From positions 1-64,000 of the forward strand of contig NZ_LQWY01000001.1 in the NCBI RefSeq assembly GCF_001643235.1: a DNA stretch of 64,000 bases, given 5' to 3'. Positions 8,358 through 15,646 of the stretch are shown here, one piece after another (the first letter of the stretch is position 1; every line of letters begins with the position of its first letter). The notes beneath the pieces were generated by a model. It searched no databases and was not told where the DNA came from. It worked only from the letters and a program-made list of their open reading frames with translations. The position numbers and the translations under genes were made by a program. The stretch is from Domibacillus aminovorans. Its GTDB lineage: Bacteria; Bacillota; Bacilli; Bacillales; Domibacillaceae.

Positions 8358-9479
8358 ATGAAAGGAAGCATCAAAAAGAATAAACAAACAAGCAAGTGGG
8401 ATTTTGTAATTGATATTGGAAAAGATCCAATGACAGGTAAGCGCAAGCAGAAAAAGAAACGAGGGTTTGAAACAAAAAAAGAAGCAGAGAAGGCTTTGGC
8501 AGCTCTTTTAAACGAGTTAAATGAGGGGCTTTATATCGAAACATCTAAGCAGGCATACAGCGATTACATACACTTTTGGCTCAGTATTAAGACACATGAG
8601 ATGAGTAACCAAACTTTAAAAGCATATCAATCTTACTTAAAGAACCATATCAATTCTTCTTTAGGATCGTTATCGCTCTCTTCATTGACACCCATGCATA
8701 TTCAGGGCTTTATAGGAGATTTAAGAAATAAAGAATTGTCAGAATCGACTATTAAGCGGATCTTTAATGTGGTGAATGCTTCTCTCAATGCGGCTGTCAA
8801 AATGGAGCTTATAAAGAAAAACCCTGCATCGACTATTGAAAAACCAAGGGTAGCTGCAAAAGAAACTGCTATCTGGAACTTGGATGAGGTAGCTTTATTT
8901 CTTAATCGCTCCATATCCAGCCCTTATTACATTGCTTATCTTCTTGCAGTAACAACAGGTATGAGGCAGGGAGAAATTTTGGGATTGCGTTGGAAAGATG
9001 TAGATTTCGAAAATGAATGTCTCTATATTAGACAGACCCTCACACACGATGGAAAAGGATTCAAGGAAGGTGCAAAAAGTAAAGCAGGTAATCGCTCAAT
9101 TGGTTTGGATACGGTCACCCTCTCTACTCTTAAACAGCATAGGAAGCAGATTGCTACCAATAAACTAAGGTATAGCACTGCCTATGCAGACTATGATCTT
9201 GTTGTTTGCACCAACAAAGGTAAACCAATCAATCCTAGAAATTTGCTAAGAACATTCGATAACTTGATTACTAAAGCAAATCTCCCGAAAATCCGCTTCC
9301 ATGATTTAAGACATACGCATGCAAGTCTTATGTTACAACAAGGAGAAAACATAAAATTAATATCGGAGCGGTTAGGTCATAGCAGTGTCAAAATCACCCT
9401 CGACACTTATTCACATGTTCTTCCTAACATGCAGCAAGAAGCATCTAATCGTCTTGCGGATAAGTTGTTCAATGGTTAA
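8358..9479 (+). CDS. int: Tyrosine recombinase (integrase)
   Basis: The 373-residue protein has the layout of ICE and phage integrases: an N-terminal arm-type DNA-binding domain (about 1-60, KGSIKKNKQTSKWDFVIDIG with GFETKKEAEKAL), a SAM-like core-binding domain (about 65-150) and a catalytic domain. Catalytic residues are visible: Arg in TTGMRQGEILGLRW, His and Arg in FHDLRHTHASL, His in LGHSSVKI, Tyr in TLDTYSHVL. AGGAGG lies 9 bases before the ATG at 8358; a TTG six bases earlier is too close. The gene ends 128 bases from the 3' end of a tRNA-Val gene, the likely attachment site. It should insert and, with an excisionase not seen here, excise the element. Confidence 0.95.
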   Translation: MKGSIKKNKQTSKWDFVIDIGKDPMTGKRKQKKKRGFETKKEAEKALAALLNELNEGLYIETSKQAYSDYIHFWLSIKTHEMSNQTLKAYQSYLKNHINSSLGSLSLSSLTPMHIQGFIGDLRNKELSESTIKRIFNVVNASLNAAVKMELIKKNPASTIEKPRVAAKETAIWNLDEVALFLNRSISSPYYIAYLLAVTTGMRQGEILGLRWKDVDFENECLYIRQTLTHDGKGFKEGAKSKAGNRSIGLDTVTLSTLKQHRKQIATNKLRYSTAYADYDLVVCTNKGKPINPRNLLRTFDNLITKANLPKIRFHDLRHTHASLMLQQGENIKLISERLGHSSVKITLDTYSHVLPNMQQEASNRLADKLFNG

Positions 9480-9525
9480 TCTTTTGTCCTTGTGACCAAA
9501 TCTGTGACCACGGTTAAAAAACTAC

Positions 9526-9558
9526 AAAAAAAGGCCACCTCCGAAGAAGTGGTCTTTT
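9526..9558 (+). terminator. Terminator of the integrase gene
   Basis: GGCCAC, a 10-base loop and GTGGTC (one G-T pair) followed by TTTTC, 50 bases after the integrase stop. Just before it TGTGACCA occurs twice, 12 bases apart. Confidence 0.65.
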
Positions 9559-9607
9559 CGTAGAGAAACCGTGTTCCTGACGCTCTCTCAGGGGTTTTGA
9601 CACCCAA

Positions 9608-9680
9608 TGATTCCTACTGGGTTCGAACCAGCGACCTCTACCCTGTCAAGGTAGCGCTCTCCCAGCTGAGCTAAGGAATC
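9608..9680 (-). tRNA. tRNA-Val (anticodon GAC)
   Basis: Read on the minus strand the 73 bases fold into a cloverleaf: acceptor GATTCCT pairing with AGGAATC, D-arm TAGCTCAGCTGGGAGAGC, anticodon stem CTACC/GGTAG with loop TTGACAG (anticodon GAC), and T-arm GGTTCGAACCC. The discriminator is A and CCA is not encoded. Its 3' end faces the integrase gene, so it is the likely attachment site and the right boundary of the accessory region. Confidence 0.95.
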
Positions 9681-9698
9681 GTTTTACTGACAAGTTCT

Positions 9699-9727
9699 AT
9701 TATATGAAATTGTCAGCTAGGTGTCAA
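9699..9727 (-). promoter_or_regulatory. tRNA-Val promoter
   Basis: Minus strand: TTGACA (9722-9727), 17 bases, TATAAT (9699-9704), a consensus SigA promoter, with the tRNA starting 19 bases after the -10 box. CTGACAA and TTGTCAG halves (9687-9693, 9710-9716) flank the -10. Confidence 0.9.
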
Positions 9728-9734
9728 CGATTTT

Positions 9735-11381
9735 TTATTTTATTTTTCGCCACATTAAGTGGATGACAATGAGAAAGATAATGGTCATAATGACAGCGGT
9801 CAGCATGCCGAGATGGAATGTGTTTGTGCCGGTGAGCGGTGATTGGTTTCGCATAGATACGAAAATACCGGCCATGACGATGCTGAAGGCGAGCATCATG
9901 ATGCTCAGAACAAGCGTTGACGCCATCCGCTCGATCCGCTTCATGATGTTTTCATCGGCGGTGATGTGCATTTTTAGCTTCGGCTGACCGCCTTCCCATT
10001 CGCTCAATGTTTCATTTAGGACGCCAGGAAGCTTGTCTGCGGCCATTTTCATTAAGCGCACAAATGAACGTGATCCACGCATGAGTTCTTTCGGATGGAT
10101 GCGGCCTAAGAGCACTTCGTGTGACATATCACGCACCATTCCTGAAAGGCTTGAGCCAGGATCAAGTGCGATGACAGTCTGCTCAACTTTTAAAAAGGCC
10201 TGCCCCACTTGTACGAAGTCTTTCGGGATGCTAATGCTATGACTGCCCGCAACGGTGAAGAGCTCCTGCAGCATCGTACCCATTTCCACATCAGCTAATT
10301 CAATATCCATATAGCCCGCCATCCATCGGCTAATATCGCGCTGTAACATACGGCGATCGACCGATTTTCGTGATCCCATTTCAAGCACGAGCATGGACAG
10401 TGCTGCCGCATCACGATCGGCGAGGGCAAATAAGGAGTCTGACAGCAAATGCCTCATCTCATCAGATAGTCGTCCTGTGTTGCCAAAATCAATAAGACAA
10501 AGGCGCCCGTCTTTCAATAATAACAAGTTCCCCGGATGCGGATCGGCGTGAAAAACGCCATCAATAAACACTTGGCGCAACACCGTTTCAGATAAAGATT
10601 GAGCAAGTTCTTGACGCTCTTTGATGTCCATTCCAGCAATGACTTCTCCATGCAACGGCTTTCCGTCCATATATTCCATCACAAGTATCTGCTCTGTTGA
10701 CCATTCCGGATAAATAAGCGGCACGTAAACATGCTTTTCTTTTATTGTTTCCCGCACACCAGCCGATTCCGTTGCTTCCATCCGGTAATCCATTTCTCTG
10801 CGGAGCGAGCTCACGAAGTCATCGATAATCGCTTTTAAGCTTACTTGCCGCGCAAGCTCTGAATTGCGCTCTGCAAGATTTGCAAGCTGCCGTAAAATCG
10901 ACATGTCATTGCGAATAATCGGTTCGATGCCTGGACGGCGAACTTTAATGGCGACTTCTGTTCCATCTTTCAGTGCAGCACGGTGCACCTGACCAATGGA
11001 TGCAGCGCCGATCGGTACTTCTTCCATATAAATAAGCCAGTCGTCAAGCGGCTGTCCCGCTTCTGATTCGACAATCTTTTTAATTTCTTCAAAAGGCACG
11101 ACTGGTGCACCGCTTTGCAGTTTGGACAGCGGGCCGGTCCAAGATGGCGGCAATAGATCCGTTCTCGTTGATAAAAACTGGCCTAGCTTTATAAATGTCG
11201 GTCCGAGGTCTTCAAGTGCCCGCCGCAGCTGCTCGCCTTTTACATTTTGCTCTTTTCCCCCTCTTCTCGTGAATGGAATTTTCTCCGCTAGTCCGAGGTC
11301 TTTTATGTATCCTGCAAAGCCATGCTTCGCGAACACCGCCACAATTTCCGGTGCCCGCCGCAGCGTCCCGATTCTTCCCAC
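9735..11381 (-). CDS. AarF/ABC1/UbiB family atypical kinase
   Basis: The protein is 548 residues from the chosen start. It shows the family signatures in order: KLGQFLSTRTDLLP (KxGQ motif), GAASIGQVHRAAL (Ala-rich loop replacing the P-loop), VAIKVRRPG (lysine), FHADPHPGNLLLL and LIDFGNTGRL (metal-binding Asp). Two membrane segments close the protein (about the last 55 residues), which anchor it to the inner membrane. UbiB-type proteins bind ATP and support isoprenoid-lipid metabolism, in Firmicutes presumably menaquinone. I prefer the GTG at 11381 because GAAGGTGG precedes it and homologues begin near RIGTLRRAPEI; an extended frame reaches 11507 but crosses the likely promoter. Confidence 0.88.
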   Translation of the reverse strand: MGRIGTLRRAPEIVAVFAKHGFAGYIKDLGLAEKIPFTRRGGKEQNVKGEQLRRALEDLGPTFIKLGQFLSTRTDLLPPSWTGPLSKLQSGAPVVPFEEIKKIVESEAGQPLDDWLIYMEEVPIGAASIGQVHRAALKDGTEVAIKVRRPGIEPIIRNDMSILRQLANLAERNSELARQVSLKAIIDDFVSSLRREMDYRMEATESAGVRETIKEKHVYVPLIYPEWSTEQILVMEYMDGKPLHGEVIAGMDIKERQELAQSLSETVLRQVFIDGVFHADPHPGNLLLLKDGRLCLIDFGNTGRLSDEMRHLLSDSLFALADRDAAALSMLVLEMGSRKSVDRRMLQRDISRWMAGYMDIELADVEMGTMLQELFTVAGSHSISIPKDFVQVGQAFLKVEQTVIALDPGSSLSGMVRDMSHEVLLGRIHPKELMRGSRSFVRLMKMAADKLPGVLNETLSEWEGGQPKLKMHITADENIMKRIERMASTLVLSIMMLAFSIVMAGIFVSMRNQSPLTGTNTFHLGMLTAVIMTIIFLIVIHLMWRKIK

Positions 11382-11414
11382 ATTGCCACCTTCTTCGTTT
11401 CGGTTGTTTTTCCC

Positions 11415-11524
11415 ATCATAACACATTCCTATATGTTGTTTAAAACAACAAGACATGTGAATTTCCCTATCAACGAGATTCTCGTCGGACAATCTGTCCG
11501 AAAACATAAGGTGTATGGTAAAAT
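11415..11524. promoter_or_regulatory. Divergent promoter region with three palindromes
   Basis: Between the aarF-like and esterase genes lie TGTTGTTTAAAACAACA (11434-11450), ACGAGATTCTCGT (11473-11485) and CGGACAATCTGTCCG (11486-11500). A minus-strand extended -10 (TGTTATGAT, -10 at 11415-11420) places the first palindrome on its -35 region. A plus-strand TAAAAT at 11519-11524 places the third on its -35 region. They look like operators. Confidence 0.5.
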
Positions 11525-11555
11525 GAGCTGACTTGTTTTTAGGAGGGATTTAATT

Positions 11556-12275
11556 ATGAGACGTGGGACGATACAGGATGATGTCATCCATTCAAAAGAA
11601 CTTGGCGAAGATGTACCGATTTTGATTTACGTGCCAGCTGACTTTTCACCAATGTATACGTATTCGTTTCTTCTATGCCAGGATGGCAAAGATTACTTCC
11701 AAATGGGGCGCATTCCGCGTGTCGCGGATGAGCTTTTAGATCAAGATGAAATTGAAAACATGATTATCGTCGGAATTCCATACACTAATATAGACGATCG
11801 CCGGGAAAAGTATCATCCGGACGGCATCAAGCAAAAAGCATATATTCGCTTTTTAGCTCACGAAGTCGTTCCCTATCTCGATGAAAAGTTTCCCGGTCAC
11901 AATGATCGTTTCGGACGGGCGCTTGCTGGTGACTCGCTTGCGGCGACGGTTTCGCTCATGGCTGCACTTACGTACCCGAATCTTTTCGGGAAAGTGATCA
12001 TGCATTCGCCCTTCGTTGACAGCTCAGTCATGAATGCGGTCGAACGAGCAGATTCTGATTGCAAACTTTCGTTGTATCATGTGATTGGAACAGATGAGAC
12101 GAACGTGAAAATGACTAATGGGGAAACAGCAGACTTTTTAACGCCGAATCGGGCGCTTCATTCATTGATTTCTAAAAAGAAATTTGATTATTTTTATGAA
12201 GAGTTTGACGGCGGACATATGTGGACATACTGGCAACCGGATATGAAGCGGGCGCTATCGAAAATGTTTGAATGA
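11556..12275 (+). CDS. yjcH: Alpha/beta hydrolase, esterase family (YjcH-like)
   Basis: The 239-residue protein is an esterase-D/enterochelin-esterase type alpha/beta hydrolase. The nucleophile serine lies in ALAGDSLAATVS and the likely catalytic histidine in FDGGHMWTYW. There is no signal peptide. It is followed by genes matching YjcG and YjcF, the same trio and order known from B. subtilis, where YjcH is a putative esterase of unknown substrate. AGGAGGG lies 8 bases before the ATG. A terminator overlaps its stop, so it is probably transcribed apart from yjcG. Confidence 0.85.
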   Translation: MRRGTIQDDVIHSKELGEDVPILIYVPADFSPMYTYSFLLCQDGKDYFQMGRIPRVADELLDQDEIENMIIVGIPYTNIDDRREKYHPDGIKQKAYIRFLAHEVVPYLDEKFPGHNDRFGRALAGDSLAATVSLMAALTYPNLFGKVIMHSPFVDSSVMNAVERADSDCKLSLYHVIGTDETNVKMTNGETADFLTPNRALHSLISKKKFDYFYEEFDGGHMWTYWQPDMKRALSKMFE

Positions 12276-12316
12276 GGAGTAATGGTTAAGATACCGCTTT
12301 CCTCGTCATTTTTGTT
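12271..12316 (+). terminator. Terminator of yjcH
   Basis: AATGAGGAG near the stop pairs with CCTCGTCATT about 25 bases later, followed by TTTTTG. It overlaps the yjcH stop codon. Confidence 0.6.
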
Positions 12317-12357
12317 ATACTAATGAAGAAATGCTATTTCTAGGGAGAGTGAACGAA

Positions 12358-12873
12358 ATGAAATACGGTGTTGTTATTTTTCCATCTAAACCTTTGCAAG
12401 ATAGAGTAAACGGTTATCGGAAACGCTATGACCCGCATTATGCACTCGTTTCACCGCACATTACATTAAAGAGTTCATTTGATGCAGGCGTCGATGATCT
12501 TGCTTCCATCTCAGAAAAACTGCATAAGATCGCGGCGATCCATCAGCCTTTTTCGTATCATGTCAGCAAAGTAAAATCGTTTGAACCAGTGAGCAATGTC
12601 ATTTATTTTAAAGTAGACCGTAACGAAACACTCATGTCTCTTTATGACATGATGCACACAGAGCATTTCCCTGGCGAAGAGCCGTTCCCATTCGTTCCCC
12701 ACATCACTATCGGACAGAAATTATCAGATGATGAACATTCCGATGTGTACGGATCACTGAAAATGGAATCGATTGACTTAACTGAAACCGCCGATCGATT
12801 CCATTTGCTCTATCAGTCTGAAAATGGCGTGTGGACTGTTCATGAAACATTTTTACTCGGAAAGGATGCTTAA
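12358..12873 (+). CDS. yjcG: 2H phosphoesterase / RNA-ligase-like protein (YjcG)
   Basis: The 171-residue protein has two HxT-type motifs, SPHITLKSSF (about residue 33) and VPHITIGQKL (about 112), which define the 2H phosphoesterase superfamily related to LigT. Length equals B. subtilis YjcG. Family members act on cyclic phosphodiesters in RNA or nucleotides; the substrate of YjcG is not established. The ATG at 12358 is preceded by AGGGAG. A likely extended -10 (TGTTATACT at about 12314-12322) sits before it. The stop overlaps the start of the GNAT gene. Confidence 0.9.
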   Translation: MKYGVVIFPSKPLQDRVNGYRKRYDPHYALVSPHITLKSSFDAGVDDLASISEKLHKIAAIHQPFSYHVSKVKSFEPVSNVIYFKVDRNETLMSLYDMMHTEHFPGEEPFPFVPHITIGQKLSDDEHSDVYGSLKMESIDLTETADRFHLLYQSENGVWTVHETFLLGKDA

Positions 12874-13306
12874 CAAGTTGAAAGTAGTCATAGCAACCGA
12901 TTTAAAACAGCGGGAAGACGCTTATTCTGTTCGGATGACCGTATTTGTCAATGAACAGAATGTCCCTGCTTCAATTGAAATTGATGAACTCGAAGATGAA
13001 GCCGTTCATTTTGTCTTATATGATGACGAAATGAGTCCGTGTGGTGCCGGTCGTTTTCGCACCGTTGGCTACTACGGGAAAGTAGAACGTATTTGTGTCT
13101 TGAAAGAATCCCGCGGGCAAGGAGCAGGCGACCTCATTATGGGCGCGATTGAGCAGCATGCTGCCACTGTTCCACAACTCACTGCCTTAAAGCTTGATGC
13201 ACAAGTACAGGCAATTCCTTTTTACGAAAAGCGAGGATACGAAGTCGTTTCCGATGAGTTTTTAGATGCCGGCATCGTGCACAAAACAATGACAAAGCCT
13301 TTATAA
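12866..13306 (+). CDS. yjcF: GNAT family N-acetyltransferase (YjcF)
   Basis: The protein, about 146 residues, has the GNAT acetyl-CoA site (ERICVLKESRGQGAGDLIM, with RGQGAG as the pyrophosphate loop) and the C-terminal AIPFYEKRGYEVV block. EQNVPASIEIDELEDEAVHF near the N terminus is typical of the YjcF/ElaA-like branch. It overlaps the end of yjcG, so the two are co-translated. The start is uncertain: ATG 12866 lies inside yjcG with the ribosome site too close, and a TTG at 12878 is possible. Acceptor substrate unknown. Confidence 0.85.
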   Translation: MLNKLKVVIATDLKQREDAYSVRMTVFVNEQNVPASIEIDELEDEAVHFVLYDDEMSPCGAGRFRTVGYYGKVERICVLKESRGQGAGDLIMGAIEQHAATVPQLTALKLDAQVQAIPFYEKRGYEVVSDEFLDAGIVHKTMTKPL

Positions 13307-13311
13307 ACGCA

Positions 13312-13352
13312 AAAAAAGCTTATTCTCTTATAATAGATGAATAAGCTTTTTC
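13312..13352. terminator. Bidirectional terminator
   Basis: AAAAAGCTTATTC and GAATAAGCTTTTT flank a 13-base loop, giving a perfect 13-base stem usable from both strands after yjcF and the convergent small gene. Confidence 0.9.
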
Positions 13353-13384
13353 TATGAATTCGTCATGGTGCGCTCCTTCTTTCA

Positions 13385-13639
13385 TTATGCCAGTTTATCA
13401 ATTTCAAATCCCTTTCTGCTAATTTGAGCAAGGTGTACACGGAATGCTTCATGTTCATGTTGCCGCTTTTTCCTTCGTTCTTCCACACTCATTTGCGGCT
13501 CCGCACGATCGCGTAAAATTTTATCAAACGATACTTTGGCAGCTGGACCGATGTAGGTATCGCCTCTACTCGATTCATTTAAAACCCGTTCCCTATAATG
13601 GCTATACTGATACTGTGGGATCGGCAGCACGTAGCCCAT
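13385..13639 (-). CDS. Small hypothetical protein
   Basis: The 84-residue protein begins MGYVLPIPQYQYSHYRERV and has a basic, Glu-rich second half (VEERRKKRQHEHEAFRVHLA). No membrane segment or known domain. GGAGG lies 9 bases before the ATG at 13639. In B. subtilis a small gene of unknown function also lies beside yjcF, so this may be its counterpart, but I cannot confirm it. Confidence 0.7.
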   Translation of the reverse strand: MGYVLPIPQYQYSHYRERVLNESSRGDTYIGPAAKVSFDKILRDRAEPQMSVEERRKKRQHEHEAFRVHLAQISRKGFEIDKLA

Positions 13640-13757
13640 CTCTTTTCCTCCTTTCAACATAAAATATACGTACATAGATATATATGTATTGTTTAGCCGT
13701 TTTATGTCTCACCAAAACCATTCTTGCTAAAATCACAACCTTCTTCCTGCTTACGTG

Positions 13758-13784
13758 AAAAAAAGAGCGACTTTTCGGCCACTC
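13758..13784 (-). terminator. Terminator of spoVIF
   Basis: Minus strand: GAGTGGC, CGAAAA, GTCGCTC (two G-T pairs) followed by seven T. Confidence 0.7.
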
Positions 13785-13786
13785 TT

Positions 13787-13811
13787 CACTACACTACACT
13801 ACATTACATTT
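13787..13811. repeat. Pentanucleotide repeat at the 3' end of spoVIF
   Basis: CACTA occurs three times in tandem (13787-13801), followed by CATTA and CATTT, between the stop of spoVIF and its terminator. Confidence 0.6.
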
Positions 13812-14058
13812 ATTTAATCATTTTCGTAATGGCATCTATATTCAGCTTTTTGCCATCTTTTATAATCGTTCTGACGAGTTCGTCTTCTACTTGCTTCGGT
13901 ACTTTTTTACCGGCAAGTGCTGCCGTTTGTGCAATGACTGCGCGAACTGTTCGTTCATCGCGGAAATCAGCATACTGAAGCGAATCAACAAGAGCGAACA
14001 CGTCGTTCATACGCACGCCTGTTTTTTTCTCAATTTTGCCAAAGAACTTGTTGTCCAC
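13810..14058 (-). CDS. spoVIF: Stage VI sporulation protein F
   Basis: The 82-residue protein MDNKFFGKIEKKTGVRMNDV is recognisable as SpoVIF (YjcC), with helical repeats around DERTVRAVIAQTAALAGKK. In B. subtilis it acts late in the mother cell with GerE in coat assembly and is needed for spore resistance. Start is GTG with GGGGGAG upstream. It follows a 40-residue YjcZ-type gene on the same strand by 21 bases and is probably cotranscribed with it. Confidence 0.88.
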   Translation of the reverse strand: MDNKFFGKIEKKTGVRMNDVFALVDSLQYADFRDERTVRAVIAQTAALAGKKVPKQVEDELVRTIIKDGKKLNIDAITKMIK

Positions 14059-14079
14059 TGTGGCTCCCCCTTTTACAAA

Positions 14080-14202
14080 TCAATAAAAGCTTGCGCCAAC
14101 GATGATCAACAAAATGAACAAAACAACAATTAAAACAAATGTGCTTGAGCCGCCGTATCCACCACCGTTTCCACCGCAGCAGCCGCCACCATAGTAACCC
14201 AT
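14080..14202 (-). CDS. Small YjcZ-type sporulation membrane protein
   Basis: A 40-residue gene: [20 protein letters not shown] followed by one hydrophobic helix ([16 protein letters not shown]) and ASFY. Gly/Cys/Tyr-rich head plus a single membrane segment is the signature of the YjcZ-type family of tiny sporulation proteins. GGGGG lies 8 bases before the ATG. Location beside spoVIF supports a role in spore envelope formation; the exact function is unknown. Confidence 0.88.
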   Translation of the reverse strand: MGYYGGGCCGGNGGGYGGSSTFVLIVVLFILLIIVGASFY

Positions 14203-14269
14203 TGTCATTTCCCCCTTTCTCTATTCTCCTTACTATCATATGGAGAAACAAAAAAAGAGGTTGGGCCGC

Positions 14270-14626
14270 TCACCCTTTTGGTTTAAAAAATATGGCGCCC
14301 ATAAAACCAAACACAATCGCTGCGGAAATACCAGAACTTGTTACTTCAAACATACCGGTCAACACACCAACGACTCCATGTTTTTCCGCTTCTTGCATCG
14401 CACCAGCCACGAGTGAGTTGCCGAAGCTCGTAATCGGAATCGTTGCCCCGGCTCCCGCAAAATCAATAAGCGGTTCATATAAATCAAATCCGGCAAGCAC
14501 AGCACCTGCTACGACGAGTATCGATAATGTATGCCCTGGTGTTAACTTGCCAACATCCATCATCAACTGACCGATAACACATATGAGGCCACCGATAATA
14601 AATGCCCAAAAAAACATTGCGATCAT
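14270..14626 (-). CDS. spoVAEB: Stage V sporulation protein AEb
   Basis: The 118-residue membrane protein has three to four hydrophobic segments and the family blocks GGLICVIGQLMMD, FAGAGATIPITSFGNSLVAGA and GISAAIVFGFMGAIFF. SpoVA proteins move dipicolinic acid through the inner spore membrane. It follows spoVAC after 17 bases, where spoVAD normally stands between the two. GGAAGAG precedes the ATG. A run of seven T follows the gene but the hairpin before it is weak. Confidence 0.93.
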   Translation of the reverse strand: MIAMFFWAFIIGGLICVIGQLMMDVGKLTPGHTLSILVVAGAVLAGFDLYEPLIDFAGAGATIPITSFGNSLVAGAMQEAEKHGVVGVLTGMFEVTSSGISAAIVFGFMGAIFFKPKG

Positions 14627-14643
14627 TCGTCTCTTCCTTTCCT

Positions 14644-15075
14644 TTAAAAAACGGATTTAATAAGCGCTACAATAAAAGCAGAAAAAACGCCAAATAAAAT
14701 GACCGAACCAGCGAGTTTAAACATATTGCCTCCGACCCCTAGTACGAATCCTTCTGAACGATGTTCAATCGCCGCTGAAATAACGGCGTTGCCAAATCCC
14801 GTTACCGGCACCGCACTACCAGCACCCGCAAACTGGCCAAGTCTATCATATACGCCGAATCCTGTTAACAGCATGGATAAAAAGATCATGAACGCCACTG
14901 TTGGGTTCCCTACTGTCTGCTCGGTAAAGTTAAAAAAGAAAATAAAGAAATAGGATACGGCTTGACCGATTATACAAACAAGACCGCCTGTCCAAAACGC
15001 GCGAATGCAATTTTTTAACACCGGCTTTTTTGGTTCGTACTTTGAAGCAAGCTTTTTATAATTCTCCGGCTTCAT
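14644..15075 (-). CDS. spoVAC: Stage V sporulation protein AC
   Basis: The 143-residue protein has a basic N terminus (YKKLASKYEPKKPVLKN) and several membrane helices with GGLVCIIGQ, FAGAGSAVPVTGFGNAV and FKLAGSVILFG blocks. SpoVAC forms a mechanosensitive channel for dipicolinic acid in the inner spore membrane. Its ATG overlaps the stop of the upstream lipoprotein gene (TAATG), which shows tight coupling. Together the three genes form a short spoVA-type operon lacking spoVAD. Confidence 0.95.
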   Translation of the reverse strand: MKPENYKKLASKYEPKKPVLKNCIRAFWTGGLVCIIGQAVSYFFIFFFNFTEQTVGNPTVAFMIFLSMLLTGFGVYDRLGQFAGAGSAVPVTGFGNAVISAAIEHRSEGFVLGVGGNMFKLAGSVILFGVFSAFIVALIKSVF

Positions 15076-15512
15076 TAGGCCATCTCCTCTTTCAATTTAA
15101 TGATTTCAGACAGCCGTTTATTCGCTTCTTCTTCCGTCAGATGGCCCGCTTCCATGTCTTCCTTTAATCGGACAGCTTCGAGGAAAATTTTGTAATCACT
15201 TGAAACCACCACTTCTTCCGTACTCTCCATTTCCTGAATGCGTTTATCAAGATCTTTTTCAATTTCCTTCATGTTAAATCGGTCAAGATGACGCACTTTA
15301 TACGCTACGAGCAGCTGGTCTTTTCCTTTTATAACAGCCGTATCGTAAATAGTTTCAATCGAATCTGCTTCTTTTTTGATTTTTTCAGCAAATCCATCGT
15401 GTTTTCCGTCAAGCTGCACAGCATCCGGATCAGCCGTTTCCAAGATCACCGTTCCATCATGTTCCGGTGCACATCCCGCCAGCAGCAAGATGGTGAGTGC
15501 CCATTTCTTCAT
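15075..15512 (-). CDS. Sporulation lipoprotein, YhcN/YlaJ family
   Basis: The 145-residue protein has a short signal peptide with lipobox LLAGC (Cys14). The mature part has a YhcN/YlaJ-like domain (IYDTAVIKGKDQLLVAYKV) and a charged C-terminal helix with IKLKEEMA. Such lipoproteins lead mobile spoVA operons of the spoVA2mob type, which raise spore heat resistance. GGAGG lies 7 bases before the ATG. First gene of the operon with spoVAC and spoVAEb. Confidence 0.8.
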   Translation of the reverse strand: MKKWALTILLLAGCAPEHDGTVILETADPDAVQLDGKHDGFAEKIKKEADSIETIYDTAVIKGKDQLLVAYKVRHLDRFNMKEIEKDLDKRIQEMESTEEVVVSSDYKIFLEAVRLKEDMEAGHLTEEEANKRLSEIIKLKEEMA

Positions 15513-15604
15513 GATATGTACCTCCGTTTTTGATCAGTATGTCCTGAAAACAAAAAAAAATTCTGCTCATAGCGGCAATTGTCCACGCCGACGAGAACAG
15601 ATTT

Positions 15605-15613
15605 CATACAGTA
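15605..15613 (+). promoter_or_regulatory. Possible SigK -10 element of the coat gene
   Basis: CATACAGTA fits the SigK -10 pattern CATAnnnTA, and AC pairs lie 12-18 bases upstream. It is 34 bases before the coat gene start, which agrees with mother-cell expression. Confidence 0.4.
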
Positions 15614-15646
15614 TTAGTGTACCGATATTTTAAGGAGGAGTGCATG

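Noticed and set aside
11382-11507. N-terminal extension of the AarF-like protein
   Set aside because: The frame is open but its residues are unlike the family, and it runs across a likely promoter and palindrome.
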